Below, in pieces: positions 8,607 through 18,300 of a stretch of DNA of 64,000 bases. This stretch comes from Planctomycetales bacterium 71-10 (GTDB taxonomy: Bacteria; Planctomycetota; Planctomycetia; Isosphaerales; Isosphaeraceae), in contig MKTT01000084.1 of NCBI GenBank assembly GCA_001898385.1, forward strand, positions 59,332 through 123,331, written 5' to 3'. Position numbers and translations under genes: made by a program. The notes beneath the pieces were generated by a model. It had not been told where the DNA came from, did no database searches, and saw only the letters and a program-made list of their open reading frames with translations. The first letter of the stretch is position 1. Every line of letters begins with the position of its first letter.

Positions 8607-9434
8607 TCAGACGTCGAGATACTCCTCCCCCTCCAGCCCTCGGATGTAGTCGAGGGCCTGTTCCAGCGACTCCACGACGACGCCGGTCGCGCGACCGGCG
8701 TCGTCGCATTCCCGCAGGAGCTTCAGGTCCTCGGCGTATTCGGATTCGTCGATCTCCCGCCGCTGCTTCGCGCCGAGGGCCTTGTAGCGGTCGGAGACCA
8801 GGTCCATGTGGTGGGCGATGAGCCAGAGGGTGCGGTCGGTGACGGAGCCGCGGAGGGCGTCGACGGCCGCGGCGCAATGGTCCTTCGTCGCCATGGCCTT
8901 GCCGACGTCGTGGAGCAGGGCGGCCAGCAGGAATTCCTCGTCGTAGGGGCGGGCCTCGCGGGCGAGGTGGAAGACCTGGAGGCTGTGGTAGAGGGCGTCC
9001 CCCTCGGGATGGGTCGTAGGGTCCTGCTTCACGCCCTCCAGGGGGAGGAGCCGGAGCCGATAGACGGCGAAGCGCTCGACCGTCTCGGCGAGCGAAGAGG
9101 CCGGGAGCCCTTCGGGCGGTTCCGGCGGGGGCTCGTCGCCCTCCTCATCGTCCGCGGCCCGTTGCCTCTGGAGGACCACGAGTTGATCGCGGACCTCGTC
9201 GTCCGAAGGGAGGTCGCCGGGGCGGACGCGGTGGCCGAGAACCGCGGCGGCCTTGCGCTTGGCGGCGTAATAATCGGACTCGGCCGCGGATCGGAGCCGG
9301 TCGAGCGGGATCGGGTCGTCCCGGGCCACGTCGAAGGCGTCGAGCAGCCGCCGGGCGGCCTCCAGCGCGATCTGCCGCCGCAGGCGGTCGTCGGCCGAGC
9401 CTCCGCGAAATCGTTTCTTGTACTTGTCGTGCAT
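8607..9434 (-). CDS. HD-domain phosphohydrolase-like protein
   Basis: The 275-residue protein has an N-terminal region with an acidic, disordered-looking stretch (about 100-120, DDEEGDEPPPEPPEG) and a C-terminal HD domain (about 145-230). Metal-binding residues are visible in YHSLQVFHLA, the His-Asp doublet of LLAALLHDVGKA, KDHCAAAV and WLIAHHMDL. HD proteins hydrolyse phosphate esters, often of nucleotides; the substrate cannot be told. A CCA-adding-enzyme or relA-like nucleotidyltransferase domain is not present. It converges on the DUF1559 gene with 15 bases between stops. Confidence 0.82.
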   Translation of the reverse strand: MHDKYKKRFRGGSADDRLRRQIALEAARRLLDAFDVARDDPIPLDRLRSAAESDYYAAKRKAAAVLGHRVRPGDLPSDDEVRDQLVVLQRQRAADDEEGDEPPPEPPEGLPASSLAETVERFAVYRLRLLPLEGVKQDPTTHPEGDALYHSLQVFHLAREARPYDEEFLLAALLHDVGKAMATKDHCAAAVDALRGSVTDRTLWLIAHHMDLVSDRYKALGAKQRREIDESEYAEDLKLLRECDDAGRATGVVVESLEQALDYIRGLEGEEYLDV

Positions 9435-9462
9435 GCCGGCGATTCTACCAGACGGCGCGGCC

Positions 9463-9486
9463 CGTCGGCTCGGGGAGAAGCCGACG
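9463..9486 (-). terminator. Hairpin between the DUF937 gene and the HD-domain gene
   Basis: An exact 8 bp stem (CGTCGGCT/AGCCGACG) with an 8-base loop lies 14 bases downstream of the DUF937 gene stop and 28 bases before the HD gene start, both on the minus strand. No U-tract follows, so it may be a weak or Rho-assisted terminator or just an mRNA-end stabiliser. Confidence 0.35.
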
Positions 9487-9499
9487 AGCCCGTCCGCGG

Positions 9500-10552
9500 T
9501 CAGGCGGCGAATTCGGCGAGCTTGGCGAGGAGGGCGTCGAGGATCGGCTTGAGCTTCTCCCCCACGCCCGGGATCTCCAGCACCTTGCCGACCAGCGCCT
9601 TCAGCGTGTCGAGATGCTCCACCGTGACCTTGGCGATGGTGGACCTGGCCTCGGCCGGGAGCTTGTCCCAGAGGCCCTTCAAGGTCGACAGTCGATCGTC
9701 GAGCCCCTGGAGCTTCGGCGCGGCGGCCTCGGCCGTCGCGGCGTCCTTCACATCGGCCAGCGTCTGCGTGGCGCCCGAGTAGATTTCCGACAGGCCCTTG
9801 GAAACCTCGTCGGCCGTCGGGATCGTCAGGGAGTCGCCCGTGGGCGCGGGCGGGATCGCGGTGGCCGGAGCGGCGGGGGCCTCGACCGGAGGAGGAGGCG
9901 CGGGGGCTTCCTGCGGGCCGCTCATGAAGTAGAAGGCGGCGAGCGCCAGGAAGCCGAGCGCCAATGCGGGGAGCAGCCAGGGGGGGATGCCCGCCGTCGG
10001 GGCCTTGCCGACCGGCACGGAAGTCGGGACGCCCGGGATCGACGGCAGGTCGGCCAGCGAGAGGCTCGCGGGAAGGGCTCGCGTGATGTTCGCCTTCTCG
10101 GCGGTGAAGAAGCTGGTCAGGTTGGCCGGCGTCAGGCCCCCCTTCCCCTTGAGTTGGGCCGCGATCGCGCTCAGGATGATCGGCCCGACGTAGCTCAGGA
10201 GCGTCTTCAAGGCCGGGAGGCCGACGCCGGAGAACTTGGAAAGGATGTTGATGAGGGTCGAGAGATTGGGGCCCAGGAGGCTGCCCAGGATGTCGCCGCC
10301 CGGGGGGGGCCCGTCCGAGTTCGATGACCGAAGGGTATCGACCGGATCCGTCCCCTCGACGCCGCGGAGGGCGTCCAGCAGCCCGTCGAGGCCTTTCCCG
10401 CTGAGGACCGAGTTCGCCAATGTGGACAGGATGGCCGGCACGGCCGCCCCCACTGTGGCGCTGGTCTTCTCCTCCGATTCGCCCAGGATCGAGCTGAGCT
10501 TCGCCAGCACCTCTCCCGAAAGCTGATTCTTGATCGTGTCGACGATGCTCAT
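9500..10552 (-). CDS. DUF937 (YidB-like) protein with one transmembrane segment
   Basis: The 350-residue protein starts with MSIVDTIKNQLSGEVLAKLS and continues with the DUF937 pattern (GESEEKTSATVGAAVPAILS, GLDGLLDAL), spanning about residues 1-150. One transmembrane helix follows (190-211). The C-terminal part (about 225-350) is an Ala/Lys-rich helical bundle that may be periplasmic. DUF937/YidB proteins are common but uncharacterised. The ATG at 10552 was chosen because the family motif starts there; longer in-frame starts add unrelated low-complexity sequence. A 9 bp-stem hairpin lies in the presumed leader. Confidence 0.78.
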   Translation of the reverse strand: MSIVDTIKNQLSGEVLAKLSSILGESEEKTSATVGAAVPAILSTLANSVLSGKGLDGLLDALRGVEGTDPVDTLRSSNSDGPPPGGDILGSLLGPNLSTLINILSKFSGVGLPALKTLLSYVGPIILSAIAAQLKGKGGLTPANLTSFFTAEKANITRALPASLSLADLPSIPGVPTSVPVGKAPTAGIPPWLLPALALGFLALAAFYFMSGPQEAPAPPPPVEAPAAPATAIPPAPTGDSLTIPTADEVSKGLSEIYSGATQTLADVKDAATAEAAAPKLQGLDDRLSTLKGLWDKLPAEARSTIAKVTVEHLDTLKALVGKVLEIPGVGEKLKPILDALLAKLAEFAA

Positions 10553-10573
10553 CGCGATGCACTCCGTCAGAGA

Positions 10574-10596
10574 GGGCGAGTTGGGAGAACTCGCCC
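10574..10596 (-). promoter_or_regulatory. Leader hairpin upstream of the DUF937 gene
   Basis: A perfect 9 bp inverted repeat (GGGCGAGTT/AACTCGCCC) with a 5-base loop lies 21 bases upstream of the DUF937 start codon. If transcribed it would form a stable hairpin just before the translation start, which has only a weak ACGGAG-like ribosome-binding site. Alternatively it could be a protein-binding operator. Confidence 0.4.
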
Positions 10597-10826
10597 GATC
10601 GGTTCGGAAGAGATGACTTGCCCTTGCAGTTGTGACGCAGCGGAGCGCGTTCGGCAATCCCCTAAACCGACTATGTCGCACCTTTGCGCATCGGCCGTCG
10701 TCGGCGCTGCTGCCTCTCGGATGCCCCGCTGCGCGCTCGGAGCCCCCGCGATACGCCGGATCCATCCCGGGCTCGTATCAGCGGATCGCCGGCGCGTTCG
10801 CCTGGGAACGCCCCCGGCTCGGAGGC

Positions 10827-11396
10827 TCAATCCCTCTTGCAACCTGCGCTCGATCGTCGACGCAAGGCGAGCGCGCCGCCGACGCCTGCGAGGATGACCA
10901 GGATCGCCGGCGGCTCGGGCACCGTGGGCGGGATCGAGGGATTCGGCGGGGTGATCGGGGGCTCGGGGGTGTCGGGGACGACGGGCGGCGTGATGGTGGG
11001 GGTCGGCGGTGTGAATCCCTGCGGCAGCCTCGGGCCCAGGAACGGATGATACCTGTCGAAGCGTGCGGGGTTCAGGTTGCGCCGCCACACGAAATACTCG
11101 ACCAGCGGGCTCGCCGCGGCGACCGTGGGGTCGCCGTTGATGAGCGACAGCAGGGCCAGGCGGATCGGGAGCGTGAACGGGGGCGACTGTCGCGAGGCCC
11201 AGGTCGTCTCGCCGGCGGCGAGGAACGAATTCCAGCGCCCCGGGAGCGCGGTCGCGGCGTCGAACGAGGTCGCCTCCTGGGCCGCGAGCCCCCCGCGGAG
11301 CGCCCCCCCGCGCATCGGGGAGGCCTCGATCGTCGCGGCCGGCAGGACGACCCAGGCCGTGGCCAGGCCGAGGATCGACCGCCGGATGGCCCGCAT
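10827..11396 (-). CDS. PEP-CTERM sorting domain protein
   Basis: The 189-residue product has a signal peptide (about residues 1-26), an unrecognised middle part, a Pro/Thr-rich repeat linker (about 125-165, with TPPTPTITPP, PEPPITPPNP) and a C-terminal PEP-CTERM tripartite signal: the VPEPP motif, a hydrophobic helix (AILVILAGVGGALAL) and an Arg-rich end (RRR). Proteins with this tail are cleaved and sorted to the cell surface by an exosortase. No exosortase gene is in the window. The ATG at 11396 is preferred because GGGGAAG lies eight bases before it; an ATG 27 bases upstream is possible. Confidence 0.82.
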   Translation of the reverse strand: MRAIRRSILGLATAWVVLPAATIEASPMRGGALRGGLAAQEATSFDAATALPGRWNSFLAAGETTWASRQSPPFTLPIRLALLSLINGDPTVAAASPLVEYFVWRRNLNPARFDRYHPFLGPRLPQGFTPPTPTITPPVVPDTPEPPITPPNPSIPPTVPEPPAILVILAGVGGALALRRRSSAGCKRD

Positions 11397-11700
11397 CGTC
11401 CGTGCTTCCCCGCTCGCGTCCATGCTTCACCCGCCTTGTGATCGAATGAATCCCGCGAAGTCGGCGCGAATCCTTCGGCCGGACGGTCGCGTGATACCAG
11501 AAAGATCGGTTGGAGCGCCTCCGCCCATTGACGCGATCCGAAGGATTGCATCGGCGACGTTGCGGGTTGTAGCGAATGGCGCACGGCGACGGGCGATCGG
11601 CCGCCGGTCGTCCCGTCGTTGTGATTCATGGACGTCGGCCGTAAGTTAATGCCAGGGAGGCCGAAGTCCCGGCCTCGTTTCGACATCGGAGAGACCGATC

Positions 11701-13161
11701 ATGGCAGCCGCCTCGCAGACCTTCCCGACCCGCATGTACATCGACGGAGCCTGGCGCGAGGGGACCGGCGGCAAGACCCTCTCCGTCATCAACCCGGCCG
11801 ACGAGTCCGTCGTCGCCGAGGTCGCCTGGGCCGAGGGGGACGAGCCGAGGAAGGCGATCGAGGCCGCGGCGAGGGCGTTCCCGGCGTGGAAGGCGATCTC
11901 GGCCTACGATCGGGCCAAAGTCCTCAAGAAGACGGCCGAGCTGATCCGCGAGCGCGCCGACGTCATGGCCCGCGCCATGACCATGGAGCAGGGGAAGCCT
12001 CTCCCCGAGGCGAAGGCCGAGACCCTCGCCACCGCCGACACCTACGAGTGGTTCGCCGAAGAAGGCAAGCGGGCTTACGGCCGCATCATCCCGCCGACCA
12101 ACATGATGAAGCGGTACTACGCCATCAAGCATCCCGTCGGCGTGGTCGGGACCATCACCCCCTGGAACTTCCCCGCCGCGCTCGCCAGTCGGAAGATCGG
12201 CGCGGCGCTCGCCGCCGGGTGTACGGTCGTCAGCCGGCCGGCCGAGCAGACGCCGATCACCCTGATCCTCCAGTTCGAATGCCTCGTCGAGGCCGGCCTC
12301 CCCCCCGGCGTGGCCAACCTGGTCATTGGCCCGCCGCAGCCGTTCGCCGACGCCCTCTTCGACCACCCCGCCGTGCGGAAGGTCAGCTTCACGGGCTCGA
12401 CGAAGGTCGGCAAGGAGCTGATCCGGCGCTCGGCCGACCAGGTCAAGCGCCTGAGCCTGGAACTCGGCGGCCACGCCCCGCTGATCGTCTTCCCCGACGC
12501 CGATATCGAGCAGGTGGCCCAGGCGGCGGTCCTCGGCAAGTTCCGCAACAACGGCCAGGTCTGCGTCTCCCCCTCGCGGTTCTACGTCCACGACAAGATC
12601 GCGAAGGACTTCACCGAGGCCGCCGTCGAGCTGACGAAGAAGCTCAAGATCGGCAACGGCCTGGAGGAAGGGGTCCAGGTCGGCCCGATGTTCGCTCCGC
12701 AGGGACTGGAGAAGGCCCAGGCCCTCGTCGACGACGCTCGCGGCAAGGGGGCCAAGGTCTGCATCGGCGGCGGGAAGTCGTCCCGCTTCGAGAAGGGCTA
12801 CTGGTTCGAGCCCACCGTCCTGACCGGCGTCGACGGATCGATGAAGATCCTGACCGAGGAGCCCTTCGCCCCCGTCATGCCGATCCTGGACTTCAGCAAG
12901 CTCGACGACGTCATCGCCGCCGCCAACGCCACCCCCTACGGCCTGGCCGCCTACGTCTTCACGAACGACCTCACCGTCGCGACCCGGATGGCCGAGGGCC
13001 TGGAAGCGGGCATCATCGGCATCAACGACCCCATCCCCGCCACGCCCCAATGCCCGTTCGGCGGCATGAAGGAGTCCGGCCTCGGCCGCGAGCTGGGCGA
13101 GGAGGGGCTGGAGGCGTATTTCGAGACCAAGTATGTCGCCGTCGGCCTGCGCCAATCCTGA
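11701..13161 (+). CDS. NAD(P)-dependent aldehyde dehydrogenase (succinate-semialdehyde dehydrogenase-like)
   Basis: The 486-residue protein is a full-length class-3-like aldehyde dehydrogenase closest in feel to GabD-type enzymes. It oxidises an aldehyde to the carboxylic acid with NAD or NADP. Visible features are GTITPWNFP, the coenzyme loop FTGSTKVGKEL, the general base Glu254 in LELGGHAP, the catalytic Cys288 in NNGQVCVS, and EEPFAPVMPI. The stretch normally reading K-P-A/S-E is VVSRPAEQTP, with Arg179 in place of the Lys that usually holds the coenzyme ribose and phosphate. Substrate is uncertain: the neighbours give no pathway. It is divergent from the PEP-CTERM gene. Confidence 0.9.
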   Translation: MAAASQTFPTRMYIDGAWREGTGGKTLSVINPADESVVAEVAWAEGDEPRKAIEAAARAFPAWKAISAYDRAKVLKKTAELIRERADVMARAMTMEQGKPLPEAKAETLATADTYEWFAEEGKRAYGRIIPPTNMMKRYYAIKHPVGVVGTITPWNFPAALASRKIGAALAAGCTVVSRPAEQTPITLILQFECLVEAGLPPGVANLVIGPPQPFADALFDHPAVRKVSFTGSTKVGKELIRRSADQVKRLSLELGGHAPLIVFPDADIEQVAQAAVLGKFRNNGQVCVSPSRFYVHDKIAKDFTEAAVELTKKLKIGNGLEEGVQVGPMFAPQGLEKAQALVDDARGKGAKVCIGGGKSSRFEKGYWFEPTVLTGVDGSMKILTEEPFAPVMPILDFSKLDDVIAAANATPYGLAAYVFTNDLTVATRMAEGLEAGIIGINDPIPATPQCPFGGMKESGLGRELGEEGLEAYFETKYVAVGLRQS

Positions 13162-13227
13162 TCCACGGAGTCGCCCGCGGCCGCCCCCGACGTCGTAGGG
13201 GGTGGCGCGGCCCGGGATGCGCCACTC

Positions 13228-13824
13228 ATGTCTCGACGTCTTAACATGTCGGGTTTCTCCATCGCGAAGATGCGATCCCTGTTCCGCTCCGGCGACGCCG
13301 GCGCGGTCGATCGGATCTTCCAAGGGCTCAAGACCCAATACTACGAATGGCCGACGACGCCGCTCGACGCCCGCGCGATCGTCGAGCGGGCCGTGATGCA
13401 GGGAGTCCCCTTCGGCGACCTGGAGACGGAAACCCACCTGCATCACCGCGTCGCGTGCGCCTTCGCCCAGGACGGCCAGGAGTGGCTGTACACGGAGGCC
13501 GACTTCTACCGCGCCGATTCGCTGGAAGTGGACCTCTGGCGCAAGGTCCGCAAGCATGGGCGGCCCGAGACTCGTGCGTTCTTCCGGGGCCTGATCGAAG
13601 GAGTGCCTCTGTTCGGCCAGGGCTTTCCGGAGGAGGGCGAAGTCTATGCGGCGGTTCCGCTGACCAAGCTCCAGTTCTTCCAACCCGGGCTGATCGAGCT
13701 GCGCGACCTCCTCGCCCACCGCTCCGGCGAGGAAGACCCGACGGCCCGATACGCTTCCGAGTTCTGCGGCTGGGTCGACGAGATCATCGACGCCGGGCTC
13801 GACCTCTGGTACACGACCGGCTGA
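13228..13824 (+). CDS. Protein of unknown function
   Basis: The 198-residue soluble protein has no signal peptide or membrane segment. It is rich in aromatic and charged residues (LKTQYYEWPTTPLDAR, EVDLWRKVRKHGRPETRAFF, FCGWVDEIIDAGLDLWYTTG). I do not recognise a family. A second ATG six codons downstream (13246) is an equally plausible start because neither has a clear ribosome-binding site. It follows the aldehyde dehydrogenase by 66 bases on the same strand and converges on the DUF1501 gene. Confidence 0.7.
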   Translation: MSRRLNMSGFSIAKMRSLFRSGDAGAVDRIFQGLKTQYYEWPTTPLDARAIVERAVMQGVPFGDLETETHLHHRVACAFAQDGQEWLYTEADFYRADSLEVDLWRKVRKHGRPETRAFFRGLIEGVPLFGQGFPEEGEVYAAVPLTKLQFFQPGLIELRDLLAHRSGEEDPTARYASEFCGWVDEIIDAGLDLWYTTG

Positions 13825-13836
13825 TCCTGTCCCGGG

Positions 13837-15303
13837 TCAAGCCCGGAGGATCGGCTTCACCACCTCGCCCGCGACGTCCGTCAGGCGGAAGTAGCGTCCC
13901 TGGAACTTGTACGTCAGCCGCTCATGGTCGACGCCGAGGAGGTGCAGGATGGTGGCGTGGAAGTCGTGGACGTGGACGGGGTCGGCGACGACGTTGTAGC
14001 CGAACTCGTCGGTCTCGCCGAACGTCACGCCGGGCTTCACGCCGCCGCCGGCCGCCCAGGCGGTGAAGCAGCGGGGGTGATGGTCGCGACCATAGTCGGT
14101 CGGGCTCAGCTTCCCCTGGCTGTAATTGGTCCGGCCGAACTCGCCGCCCCACAGGACGAGCGTGTCGTCCAGCATCCCGCGCTGTTTCAGGTCCTGGATC
14201 AAGGCCGCGCAGCCCTGGTCGGTCTCCTTCGTCAACTGCCGGATGCCGCCCGGGAGGCCGCCGTGGTGGTCCCAGCCGGGGTGGTAGAGCTGGATGAACC
14301 GCACCCCGCGCTCGGCCAGGCGGCGGGCCAGCAGGCAGTTGGCGGCGAAGGAGCCGGGGTTCCTGGCGTCGGGCCCGTAAAGCTCGTAGATATGATCGGG
14401 CTCGCTCGCGAGGCCCGCGGCCTCGGGGACGCTGGTCTGCATCCGATACGCCATCTCGTACTGGGCGATGCGGGCGGAGACGGCGGGGTCGAGGTTGGCG
14501 TCGTGCTCCTTGCGGTGCAGCTCGGCCAGGCGGTCGAGCATCTTCCGGCGGCCGGCGGCCGTGACGCCGGGCGGGTTGTCGAGGTACAGGACCGGCTCGG
14601 CCCCCGCGCGAAACTGGACGCCCTGGTGGATCGAGGGGAGGAAGCCGTTGCCCCAGAGGCGGGAATAGAGCGGCTGGTCGACCGGCCGCTTGCTGATGAG
14701 GACGCAGAACGTGGGGAGGTTCTCGTTCATCGACCCCAGCCCGTAGCTCAGCCACGCGCCGATGGACGGCCGGCCGGCGATCTGCGAGCCGGTCTGGAAG
14801 AACGTGATGGCCGGGTCGTGGTTGATGGCCTCGGTGTGCAGCGACCGGATGAAGCAGAGTTCGTCCGCGACCTTCGCCGTGTGCGGCAGCAGGTCGCTGA
14901 CCCACGCCCCGGACTGCCCGTGCCGCGCGAACGAGAAGATCGACCCCGCCAGCGGCAGCGCCGCCTGGTTCGCCGACATCCCCGTCAGCCGCTGGCCCTG
15001 CCGCACCGAGTCGGGCAGGTCCTTCCCGTTCATCTGGTTGAGGAGCGGCTTGTAATCGAACAGGTCGAGCTGCGACGGCCCGCCGCTCATGAACAGGTAG
15101 ATGACCCGCTTCGCCTTCGGCGCGAAGTGCGTCCCGCCGAGCGACCCGCGGGCGGCGTCCGGGCTCGTCGGCGATGGGTCGGCCGCCCCGCCCAGCAGGC
15201 TCGCCAGCGCCGCGCCGCCGATGCCCAGGCTCGCGCGGCCGAAGAAGTGGCGGCGGGTGCCCAGGAGGCGGGGATCGTCGGGGAGTTCGCGGAAGCGTTC
15301 CAT
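13837..15303 (-). CDS. DUF1501 domain protein with Tat-like signal
   Basis: The 488-residue protein carries a twin-arginine-like leader (RRHFFGRASLGIGGAALASLL, Arg17-Arg18) and then the DUF1501 domain with KRVIYLFMSGGPSQLDLFDY, FARHGQSGAWVSDLLPH, LCFIRSLHTEAINHDPA, GSWLSYGLGS-type text, VRFIQLYHPGWDHHGG and LVLWGGEFGRT. The fold is related to alkaline-phosphatase/sulfatase superfamily proteins, but its activity is unproven. In planctomycetes it is nearly always paired with a DUF1549/DUF1553 cytochrome-like protein, as here: the PSD1 gene lies directly upstream with 16 bases between them, so they form an operon of exported proteins. Confidence 0.92.
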   Translation of the reverse strand: MERFRELPDDPRLLGTRRHFFGRASLGIGGAALASLLGGAADPSPTSPDAARGSLGGTHFAPKAKRVIYLFMSGGPSQLDLFDYKPLLNQMNGKDLPDSVRQGQRLTGMSANQAALPLAGSIFSFARHGQSGAWVSDLLPHTAKVADELCFIRSLHTEAINHDPAITFFQTGSQIAGRPSIGAWLSYGLGSMNENLPTFCVLISKRPVDQPLYSRLWGNGFLPSIHQGVQFRAGAEPVLYLDNPPGVTAAGRRKMLDRLAELHRKEHDANLDPAVSARIAQYEMAYRMQTSVPEAAGLASEPDHIYELYGPDARNPGSFAANCLLARRLAERGVRFIQLYHPGWDHHGGLPGGIRQLTKETDQGCAALIQDLKQRGMLDDTLVLWGGEFGRTNYSQGKLSPTDYGRDHHPRCFTAWAAGGGVKPGVTFGETDEFGYNVVADPVHVHDFHATILHLLGVDHERLTYKFQGRYFRLTDVAGEVVKPILRA

Positions 15304-15319
15304 GATGCGTCGGGCCTCC

Positions 15320-18300
15320 TCAGCGCTTCGTCACGGCCTCGTCGTAGTTGAACAGCGCCTGGGCGACGACGGCCATCGCGGCGGCCTCGGCTGGGTTGAG
15401 CGCGGGGTCGCGGGGGGCGTCGCCGACCGCCAGGAGCTTGTCGGCCTCGGCGCGGCCGGAGGCGAACTCGTCGTATTGCTCGCGGTATAGGGCCTCCAGG
15501 ACGTCGACCTCGGCGGCGTCGGGGCGACGGCCGGTGAGGAGGCGGAAGACGTGGGCGACGCGGTCGCGGGTCGTCGGCGCGGCCTCGTGGAACGCCCGCT
15601 CGGCGACGCCCCGCGCGGCCTCGACGTACTGCGGGTCGTTCAGCAGGACGAGCGCCTGGAGCGGCGTGGCGGTGGGCTGGCGGCGGACGACGCACGCCTC
15701 GCGGGTGGGCGAGTCGAAGGTGAGCATCGCGGGCGGCGGCGAGGTCCGCTTCCAGTAGGTGTAGAGGCTGCGGCGGTGGCTACCCGGGCCGACGTCGCGC
15801 ACGAACGCGAGGTTCGACTTCTCCTCCCACAGCCCGGCCGGCTGGAACGGCTTCACCGCCGGCCCGCCCATCGTCCCGACCAGCAGGCCCGATGAGGCCA
15901 GGGCATTGTCGCGGAGCATCTCGGCCGTCAGCCGATCGCGCGGGCCGCGGGCGAGCAGGACGTTGTCGGGATCGCGCGCCTGCATCTCGGCCGATGCGTC
16001 GGAGGTCTGCCGGTACGTCGCCGACTCGACCATCAGCCGCCACGTCCGCTTGACGTCCCAGCCCGAATCAACCAACTCGCGGGCGAGCCAGTCCAGGAGT
16101 TCCGGATGCGACGGCTGCTGCCCCTGCGAGCCGAAGTCCTCGGGCGTGGAGACCAGCCCGCGGCCGAACACCGACTGCCACCAGCGGTTGACCGTCACGC
16201 GGGCGGTCAGCGGGTTCTTCGGGTCGACCGTCCAGCGCGCCAGCCCCAGCCGGTTGCGCGGAAGGTCGGCTGGGAACGCGAGCAGGCTCCGGGGCGTGTC
16301 GGCCGAGACCCGCTCGCCGGGGGCGTCGTACGCGCCTCGGTTCAGGACGAACGTCGGCCGGGGCTCGGGCATCTCCTTCATCACCATGATCTCGGCCACC
16401 GGGTCGCCCACCTTCGCGCGGGCCTGCCGCGCCTCCTGGAGCTTCGCGACGGCCGTCCGATGGGGCTCGTCGTGGTTCGCCAGGTAGTAAGCGAGGAGGG
16501 CGTCGCGGTCCGCGTCGGCGAGCGTCGCCGGGTCGGCCGCCAGGCGATCGGCCAGGGACTTGCCGTCGAAGATTTGGGCGGCTTCGAGGGCGGTCAGGCT
16601 GCGGTCGAAGACCTGCAACTCGTCCACCTCGCCGCCCTTGAATCCGCGGTCGCGGAAGCGATGCCCGACGGCCAGCTCGTCGGCCCCGCCCCCGGTGATG
16701 GTCTTGGTGAGGGCGTCGCGGACGACCTCGATCGCCGCGGACTTGCCGTCGACGTACAGCGACAGCCCCGCCGCGCGGCTGGACCCGTCGTAGGCCAGGA
16801 CGACGTGGGTCCACCGGTCGATCGGGAGCGGATCCTGCGCCGCAATCCCGATCGCGTTGCCGGGCCAGAAGTGGACGAGAGACGCCGTGAGCCGGCCGTC
16901 CTCGATCATCAGCTCATAGCCGCGGCTGCCGGCGTCGGTCCAGGCCATCGACCGCCGCAGCACCACCGCGCGGTCCTTGCGGTCGGGCGTCTTGAGCCAG
17001 AGGGCCAGCGAGAACGGCTGGAAGCGGTCGAAATTGCCCATCGGCAGCGTGACGCCGTCCTCGCCGTCCAGCTTCAACGCCTTGCCGACGCGACCCTCGA
17101 CCAGCGACGGCGACTCCACGGCCTTCGCGAGCTTCTCCGCGTCGCGACGGTTCGGCGACTTCCCCTCGGCCAGCTCGTCGAACGGGAAGTCGCCGATCCG
17201 CCCGGCGACCTCGGCCGCGGGGGGCTTCGCGCGGTCCAGCCCGCGGAGCCACACTTCGAAGGCCGGCCGGCGCTCGGCGGCGAGCTTCGCAACCTCGGCC
17301 TCGGCGTCCCGCTCGCGGGCGTTGGCGTCGGCCAGCGCCTTGTCGCGGTCGGCGTCCGTGAGCCACAGCGTGGGCGTGGGGATGGCGTCCGTGAAGTGAG
17401 AGTAGAGGCCGGACTCGTCGATGCTATTGAAGAAGGCGGAGAGCGAGTAGAAGTCCTTCTGCGTGATCGGGTCGTACTTGTGCGAGTGGCAGCGGGCGCA
17501 TTCGAGCGTCAGGCCGAGGAACGCCGCGCCGAAGGTGATGGTGCGGTCGTTGACGTACTCGGTCCGCCATTCGGCCTCGATCGAGCCCCCCTCGTTGGTC
17601 TGGCGGTGGTGGCGGTTGAAGGCCGTGGCCAGCACCGTCTCGCGCGTCGGCTCCGGCAGCAGGTCGCCGGCGAGCTGCCAGGTGATAAAGCGGTCCAGGG
17701 GGAGGTTGGCGTTGAACGACCGGACCACCCAGTCGCGCCAGGGCCACATGGCGCGGTAGACGTCGGCCTGATAACCGTAAGTATCGGCGTAGCGGGCGAC
17801 GTCCAGCCAGTCGACCGCCATCCGCTCGCCGAACCGGGGCGAGGCCAGCAGCCGGTCGACCAGCCTCTCATAGGCGTCCGGCGAACGGTCGTCGACGAAC
17901 GCGTCGATCTCGGCGAGCGTCGGCGGGAGGCCGGTCAGATCGAAGGCGACGCGGCGGATCAGCCGCTCGCGCGAGGCTTCCGACGACGGTGCCAGGCCCT
18001 CGGATTCCAGCCGGGCGAGGACGAAGCGGTCGATGCCGTTGCGGGGCCAGTCGCGACGGACGACGTCGGGCAGGGGGGGCCGCTCGGGGGGGATGAAGGC
18101 CCAATGGTCCTTCCACTCGGCCCCCTGATCGACCCAGCGCCGGAGGACGTCGACCTCGGCCGGCGTCAGGTCGCGGCCGAGGCTCTTGGGGGGCATGCGG
18201 TCGTTCTCGTCCTCGGAGGTGATCCGCGCGATCAACTCACTCTCCTCCAGGTCGCCCGGCACGACGGCGCGGAGGCCCGATTGGGTCTCCTCGAACGCCC

